Below are positions 8,656 to 17,884 of a DNA stretch of 64,000 bases, one piece after another (positions within the stretch are counted from its first letter, which is position 1; every line of letters begins with the position of its first letter). The stretch comes from Lysinibacillus irui (GTDB taxonomy: Bacteria; Bacillota; Bacilli; Bacillales_A; Planococcaceae), in assembly GCF_028877475.1 (NCBI RefSeq), contig NZ_CP113527.1, positions 613,501 through 677,500 of the forward strand, in the 5' to 3' direction. Below the pieces are notes generated by a model. It had not been told where the DNA came from and did not search any database. It saw only the letters and a list, made by a program, of their open reading frames with translations. The translations under genes were made by a program, and so were the position numbers.

Positions 8656-8992
8656 AGTAATTGATGTAATTAGTAGCTACAATGAGTATATTTTAAAGGT
8701 GACTAAAGGAAGTGTTCAAATTGCCGAACATTTACGTAAAGATGAAGTACCTGAAGCAATGCAAATGATTTTACAATTTTCTGAAGGAATGGGCTGGCTA
8801 GTAGAAGCTAGTGAACTACTTGCTAAAAATAAAGTAACAGTTCACTTACCAGTCGAACAAATTCATGAGTTTTTAAATGAAATTAATAGTGGACTAGAAC
8901 TGCAAGATTACGTATTAGTTGCTGATATGTTTGAATATGAAATCGCACCATTTTTTGAACAACTAGCGCCAATTGAAGGGTTTGAAAACTAA
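8648..8992 (+). CDS. Small helical protein coupled to the maf genes, function unknown
   Basis: A 114-residue acidic, helix-rich protein with no cysteine, signal peptide or catalytic motif that I recognise. The start is placed at ATG 8648, which overlaps the end of maf copy 1 (ATGAATGA) and follows GAGGTTG; the ATG at 8618 lacks a site. Its stop overlaps the start of maf copy 2 by one base. This tight double coupling suggests a partner, chaperone or stabiliser of the Maf enzymes or of flagellin. That role is inferred from context only. Confidence 0.75.
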   Translation: MNEVIDVISSYNEYILKVTKGSVQIAEHLRKDEVPEAMQMILQFSEGMGWLVEASELLAKNKVTVHLPVEQIHEFLNEINSGLELQDYVLVADMFEYEIAPFFEQLAPIEGFEN

Positions 8993-10191
8993 TGAACTGG
9001 GAAGTTGCTACCGCAAAAAATGGAGAAGCAACATTAACGTTAAATAATTATGCGATTTATAGTAAATATAGACCTAGGGAAGATGCATGGAAATGGATAG
9101 ATAGTGAATTTGAAGAATCCATGGAACAGTATTTCTTAATTGGTCTAGGTCTTGGCTATCATGCTGAAAGGTTAGCGAAATTAGCAAAAGGTAAAAGAGT
9201 CATTGTATATTTCTTTGAAAAAATAGAATATGAGTTATTTTTGAACAACGACAAATCTGATGATTTACTATTAAAAATAGAAATTATTCATGATTTGAAG
9301 GATATTATCTTAAATGAAAAGACCCAGGTGCTGATTTCCGGTAGTTGGATAAAAGCAATTGGACACGACCATCCACTATTTACTTATTTAGAAGATATAA
9401 AAATTAATCAAGTGACCTATAAAAGATCTGCCGATTTAATGGAAAATAATTTTAAAAGTAACATGCGAATTGCTTCAGAAATTCAAAATTACCCAAAATA
9501 TATAAAGAAAATTGCATGTATTGTTGCATCAGGTCCATCGCTTAATAAAACAGTAAGCTGGTTAAAAGAAATACAGGATAAAGTCGAAATATTTGCAGTG
9601 GGCTCTGCTTTGAAAATATTATTGCTAAATGGAATAACACCCACAGCGGCTATTATTTCAGATGCAAAGGATGACATTATTAAACAAATTGAAGGATCAG
9701 GATATCTGGGTACATTGTATTTTTTAAGCACTGCTAATGCCAAAACTGTTATCAAACATGAGGGAGACTCTTTCATAATATTTCAACAAGGGTATCCTTT
9801 AGCCGAGGTAGCTGCAGAAAAGCATCAAATGCCTCTGTTTGAGACAGGGGGCTCCGTATCTACAGTTGCTATTAGCTTACTAGAATATTTGAATTTTGAA
9901 GAGATTATTTTATTTGGACAAGATCTGAGTTTTGTAGGCAATCAAACACATGCCAAAGGTTCTACATCTGGAAGGGCAGTCAGTGATGATTTAAATATAA
10001 GAGAAGTTCTTGCTAATGATGGCTCTTTAGTTTATACGACACCAAATTTGCAAGTCTATACAAGGTGGATAGAAAATAAGGCTAAACGAATGTCAAAAAA
10101 ACTTTATACAACATCAGAGAAAGGTGTTTTTATACCTAAAGTACCATATATAAACCAAAAAGAACTAAATAGCATTGTTGATTCAAATTAA
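8992..10191 (+). CDS. Maf-type glycosyltransferase (DUF115), copy 2
   Basis: A 399-residue second Maf-family protein, shorter than copy 1. It has a reduced N-domain and no long helical tail. The DUF115 core runs from about residue 175 (I-V-A-S-G-P-S-L-N-K) through G-S-A-L-K-I-L-L-L-N-G-I and I-I-L-F-G-Q-D-L-S-F-V. The opening N-G-E-A-T-L-T-L-N-N-Y parallels the opening of copy 1, which indicates paralogy. The ATG overlaps the preceding stop by one base. Two Mafs may modify different sites, use different sugars, or act on different substrates. Confidence 0.85.
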   Translation: MNWEVATAKNGEATLTLNNYAIYSKYRPREDAWKWIDSEFEESMEQYFLIGLGLGYHAERLAKLAKGKRVIVYFFEKIEYELFLNNDKSDDLLLKIEIIHDLKDIILNEKTQVLISGSWIKAIGHDHPLFTYLEDIKINQVTYKRSADLMENNFKSNMRIASEIQNYPKYIKKIACIVASGPSLNKTVSWLKEIQDKVEIFAVGSALKILLLNGITPTAAIISDAKDDIIKQIEGSGYLGTLYFLSTANAKTVIKHEGDSFIIFQQGYPLAEVAAEKHQMPLFETGGSVSTVAISLLEYLNFEEIILFGQDLSFVGNQTHAKGSTSGRAVSDDLNIREVLANDGSLVYTTPNLQVYTRWIENKAKRMSKKLYTTSEKGVFIPKVPYINQKELNSIVDSN

Positions 10192-10216
10192 AAGCCTACT
10201 GAGATGTAGGTTTTTA
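10192..10216 (+). terminator. Terminator after maf copy 2
   Basis: AAGCCTAC, a 6-nt loop and GTAGGTTT, running into a T tract. It ends the maf transcript before pseB. Confidence 0.7.
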
Positions 10217-10285
10217 TTTATTATTGAGGAATTTTGTCGATATATATAGATAGAAGATGGTTATATAATAAAATACATAAAATGA

Positions 10286-11284
<999 letters not shown>

Positions 11285-11295
11285 AGGAGTTCAAA

Positions 11296-12153
11296 ATGAA
11301 AGGTATTATATTAGCAGGTGGTAGTGGAACACGTTTATATCCGTTAACAAGATCTATTTCTAAACAAATTCTACCGATATATGACAAACCGATGATTTAT
11401 TACCCTTTATCAGTTCTAATGTTGACAGGGATAAAAGAAATACTAGTTATCAGCACTTCAAAAGATTTATCTTTATTTAAGGAATTACTGGGCAACGGGG
11501 CTCAATGGGGAATAACAATAGAATATGCTCAACAGAGTGAACCTAAAGGAATTGCCGATGCTTTTATTGTAGGTGAAGATTTTATCGGTAGTGATTCAGT
11601 TTGTTTAATATTAGGAGATAATATTTTTTATGGACAAGGGTTTACGCCTGTTTTAAAAAAAGCTGCCACATTAAAAGAGGGAGCGATTGTTTTTGGTTAT
11701 CAAGTAAAAGATCCCGAACGTTTTGGTGTTGTTGAATTCGATGAGAATTTAAATGCTATTTCTATAGAAGAAAAGCCAAATGTCCCCAAATCAAATTTTG
11801 CAGTGACTGGTTTATATTTTTATGATAACGATGTAATTTCAATTGCTAAAAATGTGAAGCCATCTAAGCGTGGAGAAATAGAAATTACGGATGTAAATAA
11901 TGAATATTTGAATCGAAAAAAATTAAAAGTCCAACTTCTTGGAAGAGGATTCTCATGGTTAGATACTGGAACATTTGAAAGTTTATTAGAAGCAGGGCAA
12001 TTTGTTGAGACTGTTCAAAAAAGGCAAGGTTATATGATTGCTTGTTTAGAAGAAATTGCTTTAAATAATGGTTGGATTGTAAAAGAAGAAATTAACATTG
12101 GTAAGGGGGAAAATAGCTATAACGTATATGTGAAATATTTAAAGGATAAATAA
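11296..12153 (+). CDS. rfbA: Glucose-1-phosphate thymidylyltransferase
   Basis: A 285-residue RmlA/RfbA-family nucleotidyltransferase that makes dTDP-glucose from dTTP and glucose-1-phosphate. The signature [11 protein letters not shown] is at about 8-18; E-K-P and the late [10 protein letters not shown] motif are also present. The start is ATG 11296, behind AAAGGAG and 11 bp after the pseB stop. It forms a dTDP-sugar set with the VioA-like transaminase, RfbB and the N-formyltransferase. There is no rfbC or rfbD nearby, so L-rhamnose is not the product of this cluster. Confidence 0.93.
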   Translation: MKGIILAGGSGTRLYPLTRSISKQILPIYDKPMIYYPLSVLMLTGIKEILVISTSKDLSLFKELLGNGAQWGITIEYAQQSEPKGIADAFIVGEDFIGSDSVCLILGDNIFYGQGFTPVLKKAATLKEGAIVFGYQVKDPERFGVVEFDENLNAISIEEKPNVPKSNFAVTGLYFYDNDVISIAKNVKPSKRGEIEITDVNNEYLNRKKLKVQLLGRGFSWLDTGTFESLLEAGQFVETVQKRQGYMIACLEEIALNNGWIVKEEINIGKGENSYNVYVKYLKDK

Positions 12154-12184
12154 TATAAAATTATTAGTAAAGGAGGTTTATGAA

Positions 12185-13267
12185 ATGATACCAGTTACAC
12201 AACCTTTTCTTCCCCCTAAAGAAGATTATGAAAAAAAGTTAGAGTTAATATGGGAAAAGAAATGGTTAACCAATAATGGATACTATGTTTCTAATCTAGA
12301 AAAAATGCTGGAAAGTGAATTGAATGTGCCTAATCTAAAATATGTAACTAATGGAACATTAGCCCTTCAGCTAGCTATAAAGGCATTAGATATACAGGGT
12401 GATATTATTACCACTCCATTTTCTTTCGTCGCAACAACTACCTCTATTTTATGGGAAAAATGTAAGCCTGTATATGTTGATATCGATCCGACAACATTAT
12501 GTATTAATCCTGATAAAATAGAAAGTGCTATTACATCGAATACGGTTGCAATTTTGGCTACACACGTATTTGGTATTCCTTGTGACGTTGAAAAAATAGA
12601 AATAATAGCTAAAAGGCACAATTTGAAAGTGGTTTATGATGGTGCACATGCCTTTGGTGTTACTTATAAAGGACAGTCTATATTTAACTATGGTGATATC
12701 TCAACTTATAGTTTCCATGCAACTAAAGTTTTTCATACAGTAGAGGGGGGAGGTATTACGTGCATTAGTGATGAACTAGTAACAAAAGTTGAACTCTTGC
12801 ATAGCTTTGGTTATTTTGGTGAAGATTTTTATTTACCTGGGATAAATGCAAAAGCGACGGAATTTCATGCCGCAATGGGCTTATGTAACATGAAATACAT
12901 TAAGCAGAATTTAGAAAAGCGAAAAAGAATAAGTGAACAATATAATATGATGCTACCTAAGGAAATTCAAGTTATTCATATTAAGGAGAATGTTGGATAC
13001 AATTATGCATACTATCCTGTTATGTTTGACAGTGAGGATGTCTTATTAAGAGTAATTTCAAATTTACAAACAAAAGAAATACAAACTCGTCGATATTTTT
13101 ATCCATCTTTAAATAAACTATCTTATATTACTGAAAATTTTGACTGTCCAATTTCAGAAAGTGTTTCGAAAAGAATTTTGTGTCTGCCATTATATGTAGA
13201 TTTGGACGAGTATATTGTGAAAGAAATAGCAGATATTATTTATTCAGTAATTGAGGGGAGAAACTAA
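12185..13267 (+). CDS. PLP sugar aminotransferase, VioA-like (dTDP-4-amino-4,6-dideoxyglucose)
   Basis: A 360-residue DegT/DnrJ/EryC1/StrS transaminase. The PLP lysine is K181 in S-F-H-A-T-K-V-F-H-T; the opening I-P-V-T-Q-P-F-L-P-P and W-L-T-N-N-G resemble E. coli O7 VioA as I recall it. VioA converts dTDP-4-keto-6-deoxyglucose to dTDP-viosamine. The flanking rfbA, rfbB and N-formyltransferase genes fit this. An alternative is a C3 transaminase (FdtB-like), but the 3,4-ketoisomerase that would require is absent. AAAGGAGG precedes the ATG. Confidence 0.78.
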   Translation: MIPVTQPFLPPKEDYEKKLELIWEKKWLTNNGYYVSNLEKMLESELNVPNLKYVTNGTLALQLAIKALDIQGDIITTPFSFVATTTSILWEKCKPVYVDIDPTTLCINPDKIESAITSNTVAILATHVFGIPCDVEKIEIIAKRHNLKVVYDGAHAFGVTYKGQSIFNYGDISTYSFHATKVFHTVEGGGITCISDELVTKVELLHSFGYFGEDFYLPGINAKATEFHAAMGLCNMKYIKQNLEKRKRISEQYNMMLPKEIQVIHIKENVGYNYAYYPVMFDSEDVLLRVISNLQTKEIQTRRYFYPSLNKLSYITENFDCPISESVSKRILCLPLYVDLDEYIVKEIADIIYSVIEGRN

Positions 13268-14320
13268 GTGAATCTATTAGTTACAGGTGGAGCAGGATTT
13301 ATTGGTTCTAACTTTATTAGTTATATACTTAGTAAATATCCACAATATAAAATTATTAATTTAGATCTTTTAACATATGCCGGTAATTTAGAGAATTTAA
13401 AAGAAGTTGAAAATCACCCCAATTATGAGTTTGTTGAAGGGGATATTTGTAATCGAGATCTAATAGGTTTTTTATTTAAAAAATATGATTTTCAAGGGGT
13501 TTTCCATTTTGCAGCTGAATCTCATGTTGATAATTCTATCAAAAATCCCGAAACGTTTGTAAAAACAAATGTTAATGGAACTTTTACTTTATTAGATGTA
13601 GCCAGAGGTCATTGGATGGAAGCATCTAATAAGGTGAAAAGAGAATTTGTTAATGCTCGGTTTCATCATGTTTCAACCGATGAGGTTTTTGGTTCATTAG
13701 GAAGTGAAGGATATTTTACTGAAGAAAGTCCTTATGCACCTAATAGTCCTTATTCAGCAAGTAAAGCAGCTTCTGACATGTTAGTTCGAAGTTTTTATCA
13801 TACATATGGAATGAATGTTGTGACGACAAATTGTTCAAATAACTTTGGACCAAGGCAGCATGCTGAAAAGTTGATTCCAACGATTATAAGAAAAGCACTA
13901 GCTTTTGAACATATCCCTATTTATGGAGATGGTTTGAATATTAGAGATTGGTTATATGTAGAAGATCATTGTCGAGCAATTGATTTAGTCTTTCATGAAA
14001 GTGATGCGGGAGAAACTTATTTGATTGGTGGACATAATGAAAAGACTAATTTAGAAATTGTAAATGATATTTGTGGAATTCTAGATGAGAAACTCTCAGA
14101 TAAATTAGAAGAAAACAATATGTATTCTTTTAAAGAATTGATTACTTTTGTTGAGGACCGATCAGGGCATGATTTTAGATATGCGTTAGATTCAAGTAAA
14201 ATTCATGAAAAACTCAAATTTAATTTTGCAGAAAATGACTTTAAAAAAATAGAAAAAACTATAGATTTTTATATAAATTTCAAAAGTAGGGATAACATTG
14301 AAAGTATTAGTTTTAACTGA
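13268..14320 (+). CDS. rfbB: dTDP-glucose 4,6-dehydratase
   Basis: A 350-residue extended short-chain dehydratase producing dTDP-4-keto-6-deoxyglucose. The NAD motif T-G-G-A-G-F-I-G-S-N is at the N-terminus; A-A-E-S-H-V-D-N-S and the catalytic S-T-D-E-V-F-G-S-L and Y-S-A-S-K-A-A-S-D segments are intact. The start is GTG 13268, directly after the transaminase stop, with GAGGGGAG upstream. The 3' end overlaps the next gene by 23 bp. Its product feeds the VioA-like transaminase. Confidence 0.93.
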   Translation: MNLLVTGGAGFIGSNFISYILSKYPQYKIINLDLLTYAGNLENLKEVENHPNYEFVEGDICNRDLIGFLFKKYDFQGVFHFAAESHVDNSIKNPETFVKTNVNGTFTLLDVARGHWMEASNKVKREFVNARFHHVSTDEVFGSLGSEGYFTEESPYAPNSPYSASKAASDMLVRSFYHTYGMNVVTTNCSNNFGPRQHAEKLIPTIIRKALAFEHIPIYGDGLNIRDWLYVEDHCRAIDLVFHESDAGETYLIGGHNEKTNLEIVNDICGILDEKLSDKLEENNMYSFKELITFVEDRSGHDFRYALDSSKIHEKLKFNFAENDFKKIEKTIDFYINFKSRDNIESISFN

Positions 14321-15017
14321 TAATCAAAATATTTATGAAAAATTCCTAAATGATATTTTAAATTCTTTTAAGAGTATAGAATTTGATTTTTACTGTAGTC
14401 CAAATAGTAAATTATTATATATGTTAAAGCCTTTGAACATAAAAAAAAACACTAATGAAATTATTGGAAAATACAGTCTAGTGATTTCTTTGCATTGCAG
14501 ACAAATATTCCCGGAACATTTATTACAAAAGGTACTTTGTGTTAATATTCATCCAGGCTATAACCCCTATAATAGAGGATGGTATCCACATATATTTGGA
14601 ATTATTAATAAAAAGCCAATAGGTGCAACATTGCATATAATGGATGCGAAAATTGATAATGGTCCAGTAATTGATCGAATTCTTATAAAAGTAGAGGCGC
14701 ATGAAACATCTTTAGAAGTTTATAATAAAATATTAGATGCTGAAATAAAATTGTTGAAGAAAAACTTGGCTGCCATTTTTGATCGTACATTTAAAGTTAT
14801 GCTAATTAATAATGAGGCTTTTGATGGTATCAATTATGAAAAAGATTTTATTAATTTATGTGAAATTGATTTAGAAAGTAAGTTGAAATTTCAAGAGGCT
14901 ATCGATTACTTGAGAGCTATGTCACATGGAGAATATAAAAATGCATACTTTTATAATGAAAAAGGTGAAAAAATCTATGTACAATTGAAACTGTTTAAAG
15001 AAGAATATACAGAATGA
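14298..15017 (+). CDS. dTDP-4-amino-4,6-dideoxyglucose N-formyltransferase (VioF-like)
   Basis: A 239-residue sugar N-formyltransferase using N10-formyl-tetrahydrofolate. The motif N-I-H-P-G-Y-N-P-Y-N-R-G-W-Y-P-H starts at N83; with H85 and D120 it supplies the catalytic Asn-His-Asp triad of the family. The predicted product is dTDP-4-formamido-4,6-dideoxyglucose, as for the VioF/WbtJ type. The start is TTG 14298 inside the end of rfbB. Together with rfbA, rfbB and the transaminase it completes a four-gene pathway. The formyl acceptor is inferred from context. Confidence 0.83.
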   Translation: MKVLVLTDNQNIYEKFLNDILNSFKSIEFDFYCSPNSKLLYMLKPLNIKKNTNEIIGKYSLVISLHCRQIFPEHLLQKVLCVNIHPGYNPYNRGWYPHIFGIINKKPIGATLHIMDAKIDNGPVIDRILIKVEAHETSLEVYNKILDAEIKLLKKNLAAIFDRTFKVMLINNEAFDGINYEKDFINLCEIDLESKLKFQEAIDYLRAMSHGEYKNAYFYNEKGEKIYVQLKLFKEEYTE

Positions 15018-15046
15018 TAATAGTATAAAACAGCAGGGTATCGAGA

Positions 15047-15196
15047 ATGCTAAAAAAAGATTTGTTGTTAGACCTTATTAAAGAAAATAATATGGATAAA
15101 CAAATTTATGTTTTTGGAGCTGTGGAATTTGGAGTACAAGTAACAAAATATTTATTAGAAAACAATATTCCAATATCAGGTTTTATGAGGGTATAA
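15047..15196 (+). pseudogene. Truncated Rossmann-like module, cut by an insertion sequence
   Basis: A 49-codon open frame reading Q-I-Y-V-F-G-A-V-E-F-G and then N-N-I-P-I-S-G-F-M. It matches the beginning of the Y-I-F-G-A-G-x-F-G module found at the C-termini of the two glycosyltransferases at 15997 and 17881. After the G-F it runs into IS-derived sequence and stops. It is probably the 5' remnant of a gene whose rest was lost with the insertion or a later deletion. Confidence 0.65.
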
Positions 15197-15983
15197 AATA
15201 TTTTTTGTAAATGAAATAAGAAGACAAAAAAAGGAAGACCTTTTCTGGTAGAATTAAGTCACCATAACCAATCCTAGAAAAGAGGTCTTCCCTATGAATC
15301 AGGTTTACAACAGAATTAATCGAGGCACTAGTAAAAAAACAAGATATTACCGGAGTTTTGTACGCATTTAGAAACAACGGTCAATACGTTGCTGGCAACA
15401 GAACTGACGGTATTTTTAGATTACGAAAAATATTAATCGATCAGCTTTAACTCAGGCAACCCGCAATGATTCGTATTCAATGTACATTGCACACGGAATA
15501 TGGTGATTTAAACATCCAGATTCCTCGCGATCGAAACGGTGAATTCAAGCAATAGACCATCGCACCGTATAAACGCTCAAATGACACGTTAGAATCAACG
15601 GTCATCCATCTCTTCCAAAAAGGGATTACGATTTCAGAAATCGCCGGTTTAATTGAAAAAATGTATGGTCATCATTACACACCACAGACGATTTCTAACA
15701 TGACAAAGGTGGTCACAGAACAAGAAGAAGCCTTTCATAAACGTCCCTTAAACACACGATATGTCTACGTTTATTTAGACACGACTTATATTCCTGTTAG
15801 TCGTCAAACGGTATCCAAAGAAGCTGTTTATATCGCTGTGGGTATTCGTGAGGACGGCTCAAAGGAAGTACTGGCCTACACAATTGTACCAACAGAATCT
15901 GCGTACAACTGTCAAGAACTTCTCCTAGACATGAAGGAGACGTGGTGTCGAAGAAGCTGTATTGTATGCTATTAAAGACTAGA
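15188..15983 (+). mobile_element. Decayed IS256-family insertion sequence remnant
   Basis: The stretch contains an IS256/mutator-type transposase reading frame with several stops and frameshifts. Its right-hand part (catalytic C-terminus and right inverted repeat) is missing. The left boundary is placed where the truncated frame loses similarity to its paralogs, near 15188. A long imperfect inverted repeat (GGAAGACCT near 15230 and AGGTCTTCC near 15290) precedes the transposase start. Exact ends are uncertain because no terminal-repeat pair survives. Confidence 0.75.
15294..15982 (+). pseudogene. IS256-family transposase pseudogene
   Basis: Starts with M-N-Q, then needs a frame change to read T-T-E-L-I-E-A-L-V-K-K-Q-D-I-T. 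Stops occur near 15450 and 15555. A clean block from 15661 reads M-Y-G-H-H-Y-T-P-Q-T-I-S-N and Y-V-Y-L-D-T-T-Y-I-P-V (the first catalytic Asp region), then A-V-G-I-R-E-D-G-S-K-E-V-L. Near 15945 another shift is needed to read R-G-V-E-E-A-V-L-Y, after which the gene ends. It is non-functional: the second and third catalytic acidic residues are gone. Confidence 0.85.
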
Positions 15984-15996
15984 AGGCGTGGTAAAT

Positions 15997-17142
15997 GTGA
16001 AGAATTATTTAGTTAGTATAATATGTATTACTTATAATCATGAGCTATATATTGCAAAAGCAATTGATGGCTTTTTAACTCAAGAAACGAACTTTGAATT
16101 TGAGATAATTATAGGAGAAGATGCTAGTACAGACTATACTAGAATGATTATTAATAAGTATAAAAAATTATACCCTGATAAAATAAAAATAATTACTTCT
16201 AAATCAAATGTAGGTATACAAAAAAATTATATGCGATCTATTAAAGCAGCTACCGGAAAATATTTAGCATTTTGTGAAGGCGATGATTATTGGATTGATC
16301 CTTTAAAATTACAAAAGCAAGTAGATTTTTTGGAAAAAAATCGGGATTATGTATTTTGTGGACATAATGTGTATATAAAAGATGTTTTAACAGATAAGTT
16401 TTTGGAAGCTGGATATGAAAAAATAGTAAGCAGTAAAGAGGGGAGCGTAGTGAAAGACGAGTTATTAACAGGTGTTCCATTTCAAACGGCATCTTATATG
16501 ATAAGAAATGATGTATTAATGAATGTTGAATTTGAGTCGTTTTTTATGGAGTTTAATATAGCAGACTATCCATTGGGTTTATATTTGTTAAACAAAGGAA
16601 ATATATATCGATTTTCTGAACAAATGAGTGTGTATAATGTAAATGTTAAAGGGTCTTGGACAGATGTGAATACTCATAAAATTTCAAAAATAGAGAAGTT
16701 ATATGTTGACGAAATAAACTTAATAAAGAAATATCATTATTATTTCCCATTAGAAAAAAAATTTGTAGACTCTAGATTACATTATATTAAAGAAATTTAT
16801 GTACCACTAATAAAATTTTACGAATATATAATGAATAAAAAATCGGATAATTTAATTAATATAGTAGATTTAAATAAAAATTTAGAGAATGAAAGTAATA
16901 TATATATATTTGGAGCGGGTAATTTTGGACAAAAAGTTTGTGAAATATTGGAATCGAAAGTTGCCGGTTATATAGATAATAATAAATCTTTATATAATAA
17001 AAAAATTGATGAATTGTTAGTTTATTCACTAGATAAAATTGAAACTGATTCTATAATTATTATTTGTTCGTTATGGGCTAATGAAATTGAAAAGCAGTTA
17101 ATCTTAAATGGATATACAAATTATTATATAGTATTAATATAA
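15997..17142 (+). CDS. Family 2 glycosyltransferase with C-terminal Rossmann-like module
   Basis: About 381 residues. The N-terminal GT-A domain shows V-S-I-I-C-I-T-Y-N-H-E and G-E-D-A-S-T-D-Y-T, then E-G-D-D-Y-W as the metal-binding acidic motif. The last 80 residues (from N-I-Y-I-F-G-A-G-N-F-G) form a separate nucleotide-binding-like module, repeated in the GT at 17881 and in the fragment at 15047. GTG 15997 is preferred to GTG 15988 because AGAAGG at 15981-15986 is too close to the latter. The gene begins right at the IS junction, so its original start may have been altered. Acceptor unknown. Confidence 0.8.
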   Translation: MKNYLVSIICITYNHELYIAKAIDGFLTQETNFEFEIIIGEDASTDYTRMIINKYKKLYPDKIKIITSKSNVGIQKNYMRSIKAATGKYLAFCEGDDYWIDPLKLQKQVDFLEKNRDYVFCGHNVYIKDVLTDKFLEAGYEKIVSSKEGSVVKDELLTGVPFQTASYMIRNDVLMNVEFESFFMEFNIADYPLGLYLLNKGNIYRFSEQMSVYNVNVKGSWTDVNTHKISKIEKLYVDEINLIKKYHYYFPLEKKFVDSRLHYIKEIYVPLIKFYEYIMNKKSDNLINIVDLNKNLENESNIYIFGAGNFGQKVCEILESKVAGYIDNNKSLYNKKIDELLVYSLDKIETDSIIIICSLWANEIEKQLILNGYTNYYIVLI

Positions 17143-17164
17143 ATTTTAAAGAAATGGTGATAGC

Positions 17165-17884
17165 ATGAAAAGTTTAAATAGTGAAGAGTGGGGAGCAATT
17201 TATAACTTATCTCAAGTTAAGAATATTATTTATGCAATTGAAAATGAAAAATATAGAACTTGGACAAGAGAATTATTAAAGTTAACAGAAACAAATGCGA
17301 AAATTATGGAAATAGGTTGTGGTTCTGGAGAAACCTCATTAGCGCTATCTATAAATCAAAGAAAGGTTACTGCTGTTGATTATTCAGAAGAAAGTATTAA
17401 ACTTGTTGAGTATTTAAATAATTATTTTGAACAAGATATAATTATTAAGAAACTAGATGCTACTAAATCAATGCCTTTTGAAAAAAATGAATTTGATTTG
17501 ATATTCCAAGCAGGGTTATTAGAACACTTTGAGCAAGAAGAAAGGATTGAACTCTTGAAAAACTGGTCCGAATATGGGAAAAAGATGGTTTCATTAATCC
17601 CTAATGCTGCTTCCATACCTTACAGAGTTGGAATGGAACTTATGAAAAAAAACGGAACTTGGAAATACGGTAAAGAATTACCCCAATATACAATGATTCC
17701 AGAGTTTAGAGATGCTGGTTTATCTGTGATAGCTGAATATTCAATTGGCCTGTACGATGCTATAGAGTTTTTACCTGAAAATCATTATTTAAGAATTGCT
17801 TTTGAAAAATTAAACTTGGAAAATCCATGCGATGATATATGTGGAAATGGATATCTGCTAGTTACTATAGGGGAAAAGAAATGA
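17165..17884 (+). CDS. Class I SAM-dependent methyltransferase
   Basis: A 239-residue methyltransferase. The SAM-binding motif I-M-E-I-G-C-G-S-G-E-T is at about residues 42-52, followed by V-T-A-V-D-Y-S-E-E-S-I and a later F-D-L-I-F-Q-A-G-L-L-E-H-F motif of the methyltransferase-11/25 type. Lying between two glycosyltransferases and overlapping the second by 4 bp (ATGA), it probably methylates a sugar of the glycan made by this cluster. The substrate cannot be told from sequence. Confidence 0.8.
   Translation: MKSLNSEEWGAIYNLSQVKNIIYAIENEKYRTWTRELLKLTETNAKIMEIGCGSGETSLALSINQRKVTAVDYSEESIKLVEYLNNYFEQDIIIKKLDATKSMPFEKNEFDLIFQAGLLEHFEQEERIELLKNWSEYGKKMVSLIPNAASIPYRVGMELMKKNGTWKYGKELPQYTMIPEFRDAGLSVIAEYSIGLYDAIEFLPENHYLRIAFEKLNLENPCDDICGNGYLLVTIGEKK

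Noticed and set aside
10236..10243. GTCGATAT, a sigma-D-like -10 before pseB
   Set aside because: Seven of eight match, but there is no TAAA-like -35 at 15-16 bp, so it is not called as a promoter.
12367..12621. Minus-strand frame within the VioA-like gene
   Set aside because: It is a shadow of the plus-strand coding frame, with no start signal.
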